Source: Couchioplanes azureus (GTDB lineage Bacteria; Actinomycetota; Actinomycetes; Mycobacteriales; Micromonosporaceae). From it: a stretch of 64,000 nucleotides of DNA. Under the pieces are notes generated by a model. It saw only the letters and a program-made list of their open reading frames with translations. It was not told the origin of the DNA and searched no databases. The first letter of the stretch is position 1. Each line of letters begins with the position of its first letter. The stretch lies in assembly GCF_014648355.1 (NCBI RefSeq), contig NZ_BMQY01000006.1:365698-429697 (forward strand), written 5' to 3'. Position numbers and translations under genes: made by a program. Below, piece by piece: positions 35,257 to 43,177 of the stretch.

Positions 35257-36660
35257 ATGGGACGACAAGACGACAGCGACCGCATTCACGACTTCTTGAC
35301 CGCCCGCCGGCAGGAGGTGGTGGAGGGGTTGATCGGTTGGATCCGGCTGCGTTCGGTCGCCGGGCTGCCGGAGCGGGGGCCCGAGCTGATCCGGTCGGCG
35401 AACTGGCTGGCCGGCATGCTCCGCGAGACCGGGTTTCCCCGCGTGGAGGTGTGGAAGGTCGAGGGCGCGCCGGCGGTGTACGCCGAGTGGTGCGAGGCCC
35501 CGGGTGCGCCGACGGTGCTGATCTACAGCCACCACGACGTGCGCGCCGCCAAGGACGAGCAGTGGGAGGAGACTCCGCCGTTCGAGCCGGCCGTCCGCGA
35601 CGGGTACGTCTACGGTCGTGGCGCTTCGGACGCCAAGGGCCAGGTGCTGAGCCATGTCTGGGGAATCCGGGCGCACCTGGCGGCCACCGGGCGGGACGCC
35701 CCGGCGGTGAACCTCAAGTTCCTCGTCGAGGGTGAGGAGGAGACCGGCTCGGCGCATCTGGCCGACCTCCTCGAGCAGAACCGGACGAAGCTGGCCGCGG
35801 ATCTGGTCGTCTTCTCCGACACCCTGACCTGGCGGCAGGACCATCCCGCGGTGTGCACCAGCCTGCGCGGCATGATCGGTGCCGAGCTGCAGGTGTACGG
35901 ACCACTGCGGGACGTGCACAGCGGTACGGTGTCCGGGCCGGCGCCCAACCCGGCGATCGAGCTGGCCGGGTTGCTCGGCTCGCTGCTCGACGACAAGGGC
36001 CGGATCACGCTGCCCGGCTTCTACGACGATGTCCTGGAGCCGTCCGCGGAGCGCAGGGCCGAGCTGGCCGCCCTGCCGTTCACCGACGAGGACTGGCTTG
36101 CCCGCTCGGAGACCCGCAGCATCAGTGGTGAGGCCGGCTACACGGTGCTGGAACAGTTGTGGACGCGACCCGCGGTGGAGGTCATCAGCCTGGTGTCCGG
36201 GGATGCCGTGGGCGCTTCCCGAGCGGCGGTGCCCGCGGTGGCCACCGCGAATCTCAGCATCCGTACGGTGGCCGGGCAGAAAGCCGCCACGGTGGCGGAC
36301 CAGCTGCGGCGCTGGGTCGCCGAGCGACTCGACGGCCGGGTCGACTACGACCTGACCGTTTCCGAGGAGACGGCGCAGGAGCCGTACGAGACTCCCGCAG
36401 ACCTACCGGCGCTGGAGGCGCTGTCGGCGGCGATGGAAGACGGCTTCGGCAAGGCGCCTGGGCGGATGGGCAACGCCGGCGGCGGGCCGGCGGAGTTGCT
36501 GTCCCGGATGCTCGACGCGCCCGTCATGTTCTTCGGCATCGGCCTGCCCGAGGACCGCTGGCACGACAGCGACGAGCGGGTCGCGATACAGATGCTGGTC
36601 AACGGCGCGGCCACCCTGGGCAGCCTGTGGCGGCGCCTCGGCGACCTCGACCGCGTTTGA
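35257..36660 (+). CDS. M20-family dipeptidase
   Basis: 467 residues. Metal ligands in LIYSHHDVRA (about 88-97), YGRGASDAKGQ (Asp, about 128) and FLVEGEEETGS (Glu-Glu, about 160); lid domain in the middle. This is the M20 CNDP/PepV-like arrangement of cytosolic dinuclear zinc dipeptidases. It starts 41 bp after the ligase gene with GGAGAG, so the two are co-transcribed; it may hydrolyse the dipeptide made by the ligase when stress ends (inference). Confidence 0.88.
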   Translation: MGRQDDSDRIHDFLTARRQEVVEGLIGWIRLRSVAGLPERGPELIRSANWLAGMLRETGFPRVEVWKVEGAPAVYAEWCEAPGAPTVLIYSHHDVRAAKDEQWEETPPFEPAVRDGYVYGRGASDAKGQVLSHVWGIRAHLAATGRDAPAVNLKFLVEGEEETGSAHLADLLEQNRTKLAADLVVFSDTLTWRQDHPAVCTSLRGMIGAELQVYGPLRDVHSGTVSGPAPNPAIELAGLLGSLLDDKGRITLPGFYDDVLEPSAERRAELAALPFTDEDWLARSETRSISGEAGYTVLEQLWTRPAVEVISLVSGDAVGASRAAVPAVATANLSIRTVAGQKAATVADQLRRWVAERLDGRVDYDLTVSEETAQEPYETPADLPALEALSAAMEDGFGKAPGRMGNAGGGPAELLSRMLDAPVMFFGIGLPEDRWHDSDERVAIQMLVNGAATLGSLWRRLGDLDRV

Positions 36661-36700
36661 CCGGCGGCGCCGGCGGCGGGGCACCGAAGCCGCCGTGAGG

Positions 36701-36895
36701 TCAGGCTTGCATGCGGAGAGCTTTTCGAGCGTCTGCTTGTCCGTGGCCCTCCTCGGCGCGGGCGTGCGCGCGCAACCTCGCCTCCACCTCGGCCAGGAGC
36801 TCGCGTCGATCGCCGTCACCGGCTTTGAGCCGGGCGAACAGCTGCTCCATCAACCGATGGTCGTTCGTGATCGCCGTGACGGCATCCGAGGCCAT
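36701..36895 (-). pseudogene. Truncated hemerythrin-like (HHE) gene
   Basis: 64 codons: ITNDHRLMEQLFARLKAGDG, then LLAEVEARLRAHARAEEGHG. This is the first helix pair of an HHE cation-binding domain, with the first His and the H-A-x-x-E/E of helix 2; the C-terminal two helices and their ligands are absent. After HARAEE the text turns to low-complexity residues and stops, so the gene is most likely truncated. It is divergent from the ferritin-like gene, next to the intact HHE gene at 38195. Confidence 0.6.
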
Positions 36896-36924
36896 GGCAT
36901 CTCCTTCTCGGTATCGACGCCGAC

Positions 36925-36948
36925 GTTTGCGGCGAAAGGCCCCGGGTA
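36925..36948 (+). promoter_or_regulatory. Sigma-B/F-type promoter of the ferritin-like gene
   Basis: GTTT (36925-36928), 15-bp spacer, GGGTA (36944-36948), about 29 nt of leader before the ATG at 36985. Same form and spacing as at 32054, 33997 and 38908. Confidence 0.75.
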
Positions 36949-36984
36949 CGCCCGGTCGACCCCGATCGGCGCAAGGGAGTGGCG

Positions 36985-38202
36985 ATGTTCAATCCGCTTG
37001 ACCACAAAGGGATTCCCCTGGAGCAGCAGCTGCGAAACTGGCGTGAGCTGAACGTCGAACCGATCGATCCGGAGGCGGTCGATCCGTACACCCGCTGCCG
37101 GATCATCACGATGAACGGCATCGAAGTCGAGTCCGTCATGTTCTCGCACCAGTTCGCGCGCGTCTGCCGCGATGCCGACGTCAAACGGCAGCTGGCGTAT
37201 ACCCGGTTCGTGGAGAACCAGCAGCAGCGTGTCGTCAACTGGCTGCTGCCCGGCCAGGCGAGCGTGCTGGAGACCACCCTCGGCTACGAGCAGGTCGCGG
37301 TGGACCTGACCGCGTGGGTGGCCCGGCACGAGCCGGACCCCTACCTCAAGCAGGCGTACGAGTTCGGCGTCCTGGAAGACTTCGACCATCTCTACCGGTA
37401 CGCCAACCTGTACGAGATGGTCGAGCGCCGCAAGGCCGAGAAGATCGTCAACGGGGTGACCGAGGTGATGCCGGGGCGTCCCACCGTGGCCGAGTTCCGG
37501 CACCCGTTCGACAACGTCAACGACCCCTATGCCAAGGACGCCGTCGATCCGCGGTCGAAGCTGCACGCGCTGACGATCCTGTCCGCCGAGCAGCAGGTGA
37601 TGATCTATTACATGAACACCGGCCCGCAGTACATGGAGCCGATCGCGCGCCAGCTCTACCAGGAGATCAGCCTCATCGAGCAGGAGCACGTCACCCATTA
37701 CGAGTCGCTGGTCGACCCGGGAGAGACGTGGTGGGAGCGGCTGGTCACCCACGAGTACAACGAGTGCTGGCTGTACTGGTCCTTCATGGAGCAGGAGAGC
37801 GACCCGCGGATCAAGGCGATCTGGGAGCTGCACCTGCAGATGGAGCTGGCGCACCTGCAACAGGCGGCAGACCTGCTGCGCCGCCACGACGGCCGCGAAC
37901 CCGAGCAGATCGTCGGCGACACCGGATTGCCGGAGCCGCTGAAGTTCGAGCCCAACAAGGAGTACCTGCGCCACCTGCTCGCCACCCAGATCGATCTCAC
38001 CAAGCTGGGAACCGGCTACGTCCGGGAGGCGCACGAGCGCTTCGAGCAGATGCAGGAGCAGATTCACGGCGGCGAGAAGCCACCGAGCGAGGCGGTGATC
38101 GACGCACACCGGGAGATGTTCGGCGACGAGTACCGGATGGAGACCGAGGGTCCGCACCCGGTGGAGTCGCTGCGTACGCAGGAGGGCTCCCGCCGTGCCT
38201 GA
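36985..38202 (+). CDS. Large ferritin-like di-iron protein of unknown function
   Basis: 405 residues, mainly helical. Repeated E-x-x-H patterns fit a ferritin-like bundle: TLGYEQVAVDLTAWVARHEP, YEFGVLEDFDHLYRYAN, YQEISLIEQEHVTHYESL and LWELHLQMELAHLQQA-type helices with Glu/His ligands. The exact family is unknown to me. ATG 36985 has AAGGGA at the right distance (GTG 36979 is too close). Its stop overlaps the hemerythrin gene start by 8 bp, suggesting a joint role in oxygen/iron handling or oxidative stress under sigma-B/F control. Confidence 0.75.
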   Translation: MFNPLDHKGIPLEQQLRNWRELNVEPIDPEAVDPYTRCRIITMNGIEVESVMFSHQFARVCRDADVKRQLAYTRFVENQQQRVVNWLLPGQASVLETTLGYEQVAVDLTAWVARHEPDPYLKQAYEFGVLEDFDHLYRYANLYEMVERRKAEKIVNGVTEVMPGRPTVAEFRHPFDNVNDPYAKDAVDPRSKLHALTILSAEQQVMIYYMNTGPQYMEPIARQLYQEISLIEQEHVTHYESLVDPGETWWERLVTHEYNECWLYWSFMEQESDPRIKAIWELHLQMELAHLQQAADLLRRHDGREPEQIVGDTGLPEPLKFEPNKEYLRHLLATQIDLTKLGTGYVREAHERFEQMQEQIHGGEKPPSEAVIDAHREMFGDEYRMETEGPHPVESLRTQEGSRRA

Positions 38203-38791
38203 GCCCGCGAGCGCCGACACCGCACTCCCGCAAGGTCCCGACGTCGACGTGGTGGACCTGCTACTGACCCAGCACGCCCGGATCGAGGAACAGTTCCTCC
38301 TGGTCACCGGCGCATCCGGGGCCCGGCGGCAGGAGGCGTTCGACGACCTGGTCCGCATGCTCGCGGTGCACGAGACCGCGGAGGAAGAGGTCGTTCATCC
38401 GCTCAGCCGTACCATCGACCCCCACGGCGGAGGCGTCGTCGACGACCGTCTGCAGGAAGAACGCCAGGCCAAGGAGATGCTTACCGCCCTCCTGAACGCC
38501 GACCTCGACAGCGAAGGGTTCGAGGCGTCGCTGCTGATGTTGCGCACCGCCGTGCTCACCCATGCCCGATACGAGGAACGGTACGAGTTCCCGCAGCTGC
38601 GCGCCAAGGTGCCACCCGACCGCCTCCGCGCGCTGGCGTCGGTGGTACGCGCCGCCGAAGCGGCCGCGCCGACGCGCCCCCATCCGGGCGTCGAGTCGGC
38701 TACGGCGAACCTGATCGCCGGCCCGGCGCTGGCAGCCGTCGACCGGATCCGCGACCTGGTACGCGAGGCCGTGCGGCGAGACGCTTCCTGA
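38195..38791 (+). CDS. Hemerythrin HHE-domain protein
   Basis: 198 residues with a complete HHE four-helix bundle: LLLTQHARIEEQFLL, MLAVHETAEEEVVHPLS, ERQAKEMLTALL and LTHARYEERYEFPQLR supply the His/Glu ligands for a di-iron site. Residues 150-198 add a helical tail with Ala/Arg. GTG start overlaps the ferritin-like gene end, so the pair is translationally coupled. Likely cytoplasmic oxygen or nitric-oxide/peroxide sensing or storage in stress. Confidence 0.88.
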   Translation: MPEPASADTALPQGPDVDVVDLLLTQHARIEEQFLLVTGASGARRQEAFDDLVRMLAVHETAEEEVVHPLSRTIDPHGGGVVDDRLQEERQAKEMLTALLNADLDSEGFEASLLMLRTAVLTHARYEERYEFPQLRAKVPPDRLRALASVVRAAEAAAPTRPHPGVESATANLIAGPALAAVDRIRDLVREAVRRDAS

Positions 38792-38807
38792 CCCGGCCGC
38801 CGCCCGG

Positions 38808-38840
38808 CGAGCCCACCCTGCGCCGGCCGGGGCGGGCTCG
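38808..38840 (+). terminator. Hairpin after the hemerythrin gene
   Basis: CGAGCCC (38808-38814) pairs with GGGCTCG (38834-38840); the enclosed bases can extend the stem. It is followed by TTCCCTTG and lies between the hemerythrin stop and the next stress promoter. Confidence 0.55.
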
Positions 38841-38907
38841 TTCCCTTGCCGCGGCCGACCAGCCCGCGCCGGCCGGCGCAACCGGCGCCGAGGCGGCGCG
38901 GGGCCAC

Positions 38908-38931
38908 GTTTCGGCACCATCTGGCGGGGTA
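38908..38931 (+). promoter_or_regulatory. Sigma-B/F-type promoter of the first GAF-ANTAR gene
   Basis: GTTT (38908-38911), 15-bp spacer, GGGTA (38927-38931). The transcript would have a leader of about 140 nt that contains two hexaloop hairpins (38997-39012 and 39038-39059) before the start at 39083. Confidence 0.75.
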
Positions 38932-39082
38932 CGCTGCGGGGCCTGGCCGGCGTCCCGCGTCGGCGAGACGGCGTCAAGAAGCGGCGCGGTCCCGGACCCG
39001 CATCAGCGCGGGCCGGCAGTGACCCGAAAGCTCCGCCCCGCACCGCGCGACCGGTGCGGCGGCGCGTCACGAGGACGCTTCC

Positions 39083-39799
39083 ATGACGAATCCGCAGGCG
39101 ATGAAGCCCACAGACGCATTCGCCGAACTCGGGCGAATCAGATTCACCGCGACAGATCTCCGCACGGCGCTGGCGACGGTGGCCGGCCTTGCCCAGCAGA
39201 CCATCCCCGGCGCGGACGACGTATCGGTCACCCTGGTCGGGGCCCAGGGTGCGCACACCGCCGCATTCACCGGGCAACGAGCCACGGCCGTCGACGAATG
39301 GCAGTACCACCAGGGCCACGGCCCGTGCCTGGCCGCGGCGGCCGCCAACATCACGGTGAGCGTCCCTGACCTGGCCGGTGACGGTCGATGGCCGCACTGG
39401 GCGGCCCGGGCCATCGACGCGGGAGTCCACAGCTCGATGTCCGTCGGGCTGCCCCTGCACGACTCCGTGAGCGGTGCGTTCAACGTGTACGCCACCAAAC
39501 CGCACGCCTTCGACGACGACGCGGTCATTCTGGCCGAGACCTTCGCCGGGTACGCCGCTGTCGCCATGGCCAACGCGCACCTGTACGACAGCGCCGCGAG
39601 CCTGGCCGACCACACCCAGGCCGCGATGGACAGCCGTGCCGTCATCGAACAGGCCAAGGGCATCATCATGGCCGAACGCCGCTGCACCGACGACGAAGCG
39701 TTCACCATCCTGGCGAATGTCTCCCAGGACTCCGGCCGCAAGCTCTCGGACGTCGCCGGAGCACTCGTCGCCAGTGCGGTGCACCCCCGCTACCGGTGA
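39083..39799 (+). CDS. GAF-ANTAR antitermination regulator
   Basis: 238 residues. GAF domain about 15-165: FAELGRIRFTATDL, DDVSVTLVGAQGAHTAAFTG, WQYHQGHGPCLAAAAANITV, NVYATKPHAFDDDAV. ANTAR domain about 175-230: MDSRAVIEQAKGIIMAERRC, FTILANVSQDSGRKLSDVA. ANTAR proteins bind paired hexaloop hairpins in nascent RNA and block terminators. It is the first of a series of paralogues and has its own stress-type promoter; the next gene follows after 49 bp. Confidence 0.92.
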   Translation: MTNPQAMKPTDAFAELGRIRFTATDLRTALATVAGLAQQTIPGADDVSVTLVGAQGAHTAAFTGQRATAVDEWQYHQGHGPCLAAAAANITVSVPDLAGDGRWPHWAARAIDAGVHSSMSVGLPLHDSVSGAFNVYATKPHAFDDDAVILAETFAGYAAVAMANAHLYDSAASLADHTQAAMDSRAVIEQAKGIIMAERRCTDDEAFTILANVSQDSGRKLSDVAGALVASAVHPRYR

Positions 39800-39848
39800 G
39801 CTCCCCGCCGGACGAGACCTTGACCTTCGGCCAGGAGAGGAAGTTCCC

Positions 39849-40589
39849 GTGACGACGCGGCAGGATCCATCACCCGTTCCGTATCCGCACCTGCAGAGCC
39901 CGCTCTCGGCGTGCCTGATCGCCCTGGCCGGCACACCGGACGACGCCTCCTGGGTCGAATGTCAGCTCGTGACCATCGCGCAGTTGAGCGCCGACCTCAT
40001 CACACCGATCGCGTACAGCTCGGTCACCGCCTACCGGGACGATGCCATCACCACCGTGGCGACCGACAGCGAGATCGCGCGCGCCGTCGACCAGGCGCAA
40101 TACGACGAGCAGGACGGTCCGTGCCTCGCCGCCCTGGACACCGCATCCCCGGTGGCCGTGCCCGACGTCACGGCGACCATGCGGTGGCCCGGTTTCCGCG
40201 ACACCGCCTACCGGCTGGGCATCCGGGCGTCGCTGTCGATTCCGCTGTTCGCCGGCCGCGGCACCGCCATGGCCGCCCTGAACCTCTACGGCCGCGACGC
40301 CACGGACCTGGCGCCGCTGACCGCGGCCGTGTGGGCCACCTACGACCCGCACGACCCCTGCCCGCGCGCTCATCCGCACGGCCTGGACCACGGCGGCGAA
40401 GCACTGGTCGCCGGCCTGGCCGGCGCGTTCGCCGTACGCGCGCGCATCCAGCAGGCCATCGGCGTCATCATGGCGATCACGCACCGTGCCCCGGACGCCG
40501 CCTACCTGATCCTGCGCATACGCGCGGCCGAAGCCGGAACCACGCTGGCCGACGCCGCGACCGCCGTCATGGAGGAACAGCGATGGTGA
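39849..40589 (+). CDS. GAF-ANTAR-like protein (paralogue of 32209)
   Basis: 246 residues, same length as the protein at 32209 and more like it than its neighbours: STVTAYRDDAITTVATDS-type GAF start, EQDGPCLAALDTASPVAVPD, ASLSIPLFAGRGTAMAALNL. The C-terminal helices RARIQQAIGVIMAITHRAPD and AAEAGTTLADAATAV retain an ANTAR-like core (IQQAIGVIM) but not EQAKG. GTG start with AGGAGAGGAAG upstream; in one transcript with the preceding gene. Confidence 0.85.
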   Translation: MTTRQDPSPVPYPHLQSPLSACLIALAGTPDDASWVECQLVTIAQLSADLITPIAYSSVTAYRDDAITTVATDSEIARAVDQAQYDEQDGPCLAALDTASPVAVPDVTATMRWPGFRDTAYRLGIRASLSIPLFAGRGTAMAALNLYGRDATDLAPLTAAVWATYDPHDPCPRAHPHGLDHGGEALVAGLAGAFAVRARIQQAIGVIMAITHRAPDAAYLILRIRAAEAGTTLADAATAVMEEQRW

Positions 40590-40647
40590 TCGAGGGCGAG
40601 GGATAGCCGCCGATGGCGGCGTGGCCGCAACGCGCCGGTGCCGCCGC

Positions 40648-40671
40648 GGGTGATGTCCCGCGAGATGGGTA
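40648..40671 (+). promoter_or_regulatory. Degenerate sigma-B/F-type promoter
   Basis: GGGT (40648-40651), 15-bp spacer, GGGTA (40667-40671): fits the relaxed GNNT-N15-GGGTA form. About 39 bases downstream is a 19-bp segment (40710-40728) with one mismatch to 38971-38989, which lies at the same distance from the promoter at 38908, so the whole leader looks duplicated. Confidence 0.5.
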
Positions 40672-40825
40672 ATATGGTCATTCCGGCGGCCCAGCGGGCC
40701 GGCCGGACAGCGTCAAGCAGCGGCGCGGATCGGAAGCCTTGCTCGCTTCCAGAAGTCGTATTCCGCCGACTCGCACGGCCCCATCGCGATGGCGCCGTGC
40801 CCGCTGCAAGGATCACTTGAGATTC

Positions 40826-41527
40826 ATGACGCACGACCCCATCGACCCGCTGGTCGCCTTCGCCGAACTTGGGCGTACCAAGCTGAGCGAGACCAACCTC
40901 GACGAGGTCTTGAACCGGGTCGCCACCGTGGCACAGCGGGCGCTGCCCGGCGCCGCCGACGTCTCCATCACGCTGGTCCGCCAGCACCGGCCCTACACGG
41001 CGGCCTGCACCGGCGACCTCGCCAAGGAGCTGGACGAACGGCAGTACGAACACCACCGCGGACCGTGCCTGCAGGCGGCCGCGGAGAACACCACGATCTC
41101 GGTGCCCGATACGGCGACGGACATCCGCTGGGCGGGATGGGCCTTGCGGGCTGCGGCCGCAGGAGCGGGCAGTGTGCTCTCCGTCGGCCTTCCGCTGCTG
41201 GACGATGTCACCGGGGCACTGAACATCTATGGCCGCCGGCCGGCCGCGTTCGACGACGAGGCGGTCACTCTGGCCCGTTCCTTCGCCGGGTACGCGGCGG
41301 TCGCGCTGGCCAATGCCTACGCCTACCACAGCACTGCCGACCTGGCCAGGCACCTGCAGGCGGCGATGGACAGCCGCGCCGTCATCGAACAGGCAAAAGG
41401 CATCATCATGGCCGAGCAGCGGTGCACTCCGGACGAGGCATTCTCCTTTCTCACCGCGGTGTCGCAGCGGACCAATCGCAAGGTCCGGGATGTCGCCGCG
41501 GCCCTGGTGGCGGGCATTCGACGGTGA
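40826..41527 (+). CDS. GAF-ANTAR antitermination regulator
   Basis: 233 residues. GAF domain: FAELGRTKLSETNLDEVLNR, ADVSITLVRQHRPYTAACTG, YEHHRGPCLQAAAENTTISV, NIYGRRPAAFDDEAV. ANTAR domain: MDSRAVIEQAKGIIMAEQRC, FSFLTAVSQRTNRKVRDVA. Closely related to 39083, 41661 and 42448. The ATG at 40826 has AAGGA about 14 bases upstream, a little far. Its own leader carries the duplicated segment noted at 40710. Confidence 0.92.
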   Translation: MTHDPIDPLVAFAELGRTKLSETNLDEVLNRVATVAQRALPGAADVSITLVRQHRPYTAACTGDLAKELDERQYEHHRGPCLQAAAENTTISVPDTATDIRWAGWALRAAAAGAGSVLSVGLPLLDDVTGALNIYGRRPAAFDDEAVTLARSFAGYAAVALANAYAYHSTADLARHLQAAMDSRAVIEQAKGIIMAEQRCTPDEAFSFLTAVSQRTNRKVRDVAAALVAGIRR

Positions 41528-41660
41528 TCAGGCAAGCCGCCCGAACGGCGCCCGTCGCGAGGCTCCGGGCCAGCTACGCTGAAGGCGGTTCCTGCCGTCA
41601 TCCATGCATCGTGGTGCACCGGGCGCGGTGCCGGAGGTGCCTCTCGAGGGACGACCGGTC

Positions 41661-42392
41661 ATGACAGACGCGGAGCGACCCATGGACCTGATCGAGGCGT
41701 TCGCTGAAACCGGTCGGATCCGGCTCGCCGAAACGGACCTTGACGGCATGCTCGATCGCATCGCGCACCTGGCCAAGCGAACCATCCCCGGCGCGGCAGA
41801 GGTGTCGATCACTCTGCACCGAGGAAGGGGATCTCATACCGCCGCGTTCACCGGCGACGTCGCGCTAGCCCTCGACCAAAGGCAGTACGAGCAGGGCCAC
41901 GGCCCCTGCTTTCAGGCCCTGGCATCCGGAGAGACCCTGTCCCTGCCGGACATGAGCATCGAGCGCCGGTGGCCGGACTTCGCCGCTCGAGCCCGCGACG
42001 CCGGTTTCCACAGTTCCCTGTCGATCGGACTGCCCGTCCCCGAATCCGCCGCCGGGGCACTGAATGTCTACGCCATCACACCCCACGCGTTCGACGACGA
42101 CGCGGTAACGCTCGGACAGACCTTCGCCGGATACGCCGCCGTCGTCCTCGCCAACGCGCATCTGCACGAGGCCCGGTTCCATCTGGCGAAGCAGATACAG
42201 GCCGCGATGGCCAGCCGCGCAGTCGTCGAGCAGGCCAAAGGCATCGTCATGCGCGACCGGCACTGCAGCAGCGAAGACGCCTTCAAGATCCTGACCGGGT
42301 TGTCGCAGGACACCGACCGCAAACTGCGCGACGTCGCCCAAGCCCTGGTCGACCGCGCCACCGAGACGTCCGGACCGGCGGACGGCGGATGA
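41661..42392 (+). CDS. GAF-ANTAR antitermination regulator
   Basis: 243 residues with the same plan: GAF (FAETGRIRLAETDLDGMLDR, AEVSITLHRGRGSHTAAFTG, YEQGHGPCFQALASGETLSL, NVYAITPHAFDDDAV) and ANTAR (MASRAVVEQAKGIVMRDRHC, FKILTGLSQDTDRKLRDVA). No stress-type promoter is seen in the 133-bp gap before it, so it may be read from the previous gene's promoter. Convergent with the paralogue at 42448 (55-bp gap). Confidence 0.92.
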   Translation: MTDAERPMDLIEAFAETGRIRLAETDLDGMLDRIAHLAKRTIPGAAEVSITLHRGRGSHTAAFTGDVALALDQRQYEQGHGPCFQALASGETLSLPDMSIERRWPDFAARARDAGFHSSLSIGLPVPESAAGALNVYAITPHAFDDDAVTLGQTFAGYAAVVLANAHLHEARFHLAKQIQAAMASRAVVEQAKGIVMRDRHCSSEDAFKILTGLSQDTDRKLRDVAQALVDRATETSGPADGG

Positions 42393-42447
42393 CGGCCGAT
42401 CGTGGACCCTTCGCGGCCGCGCCGGCCGGCCCGTGGGGCGGCGGCTG

Positions 42448-43161
42448 TCACAGGGGCGGTTCGGCCGCCTTGTCGACGAGGGCGGTGGCGACGTCGCGGA
42501 GTTTGCGGTTGGCGTCCTGGGACAGTTTGTCGAGGATGGCGAAGGCCTCGGCCGCGGTGCAGCGGCGCTGGCCCATGATGATGCCCTTGGCCTGTTCGAT
42601 GACGGCCCGACTCTCCATTGCCTTCTGCATATGTCCGGCCAGAGTGGCTTGCGTGTCGTACAGGTGGGCGTTGGCCAGGGCGACCGCGGCGAAGCCGGCG
42701 AACGTTTGAGCGAGGGCGACCGCGTCGTCGTCGAAGGCGTGAGCCTTGGTGGCATAGACGTTCAGGGCGCCGGTGACCTTCTCCTGCACCGGCAGGCCGA
42801 TCGACAGGGAGCTGTATGCGCCGGCCTCCTTGGCCGTCCGGGCCCAGTCCGGCCACCGGTCTTCGCTGCCGGTGTCAGGCACGGACAGGCTGGCAGTGGT
42901 GACGGAGGCCTCCAGGCAGGGGCCCTGGCCATGTTGATATTGGAACTCGTCGAGGTCTCGGGCGAGCTCGCCGGTGAACGCCGCGCTGTGGGCGTCGGCG
43001 CCCCGGACCAGGGTGACGCTGACCTCGCAGGCACCGGGAACGGTGCGCTTGGTCAGCTGTGCGATCTTGTCCAGCAGCGCGTCGATGTCGAGCTCGGCCA
43101 GTCGGATGTGGCCGAGCTCGGCGAACGCCTCGTTCGGATCCATCGGTTCGGCGTGCGTCAT
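42448..43161 (-). CDS. GAF-ANTAR antitermination regulator
   Basis: 237 residues: GAF (FAELGHIRLAELDIDALLDK, CEVSVTLVRGADAHSAAFTG, YQHGQGPCLEASVTTASLSV, NVYATKAHAFDDDAV) and ANTAR (MESRAVIEQAKGIIMGQRRC, FAILDKLSQDANRKLRDVA). It lies 16 bp after the ATPase-domain gene at 43178 on the same strand, so this ANTAR protein is co-expressed with an RsbW-like ATPase. ATG at 43161. Confidence 0.92.
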   Translation of the reverse strand: MTHAEPMDPNEAFAELGHIRLAELDIDALLDKIAQLTKRTVPGACEVSVTLVRGADAHSAAFTGELARDLDEFQYQHGQGPCLEASVTTASLSVPDTGSEDRWPDWARTAKEAGAYSSLSIGLPVQEKVTGALNVYATKAHAFDDDAVALAQTFAGFAAVALANAHLYDTQATLAGHMQKAMESRAVIEQAKGIIMGQRRCTAAEAFAILDKLSQDANRKLRDVATALVDKAAEPPL

Positions 43162-43177
43162 GCCAAACGTTCCCTCA

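Noticed and set aside
39911..40606. Plus-strand Arg-rich frame inside the GAF-ANTAR-like gene
   Set aside because: Shadow in another frame of the gene at 39849-40589.
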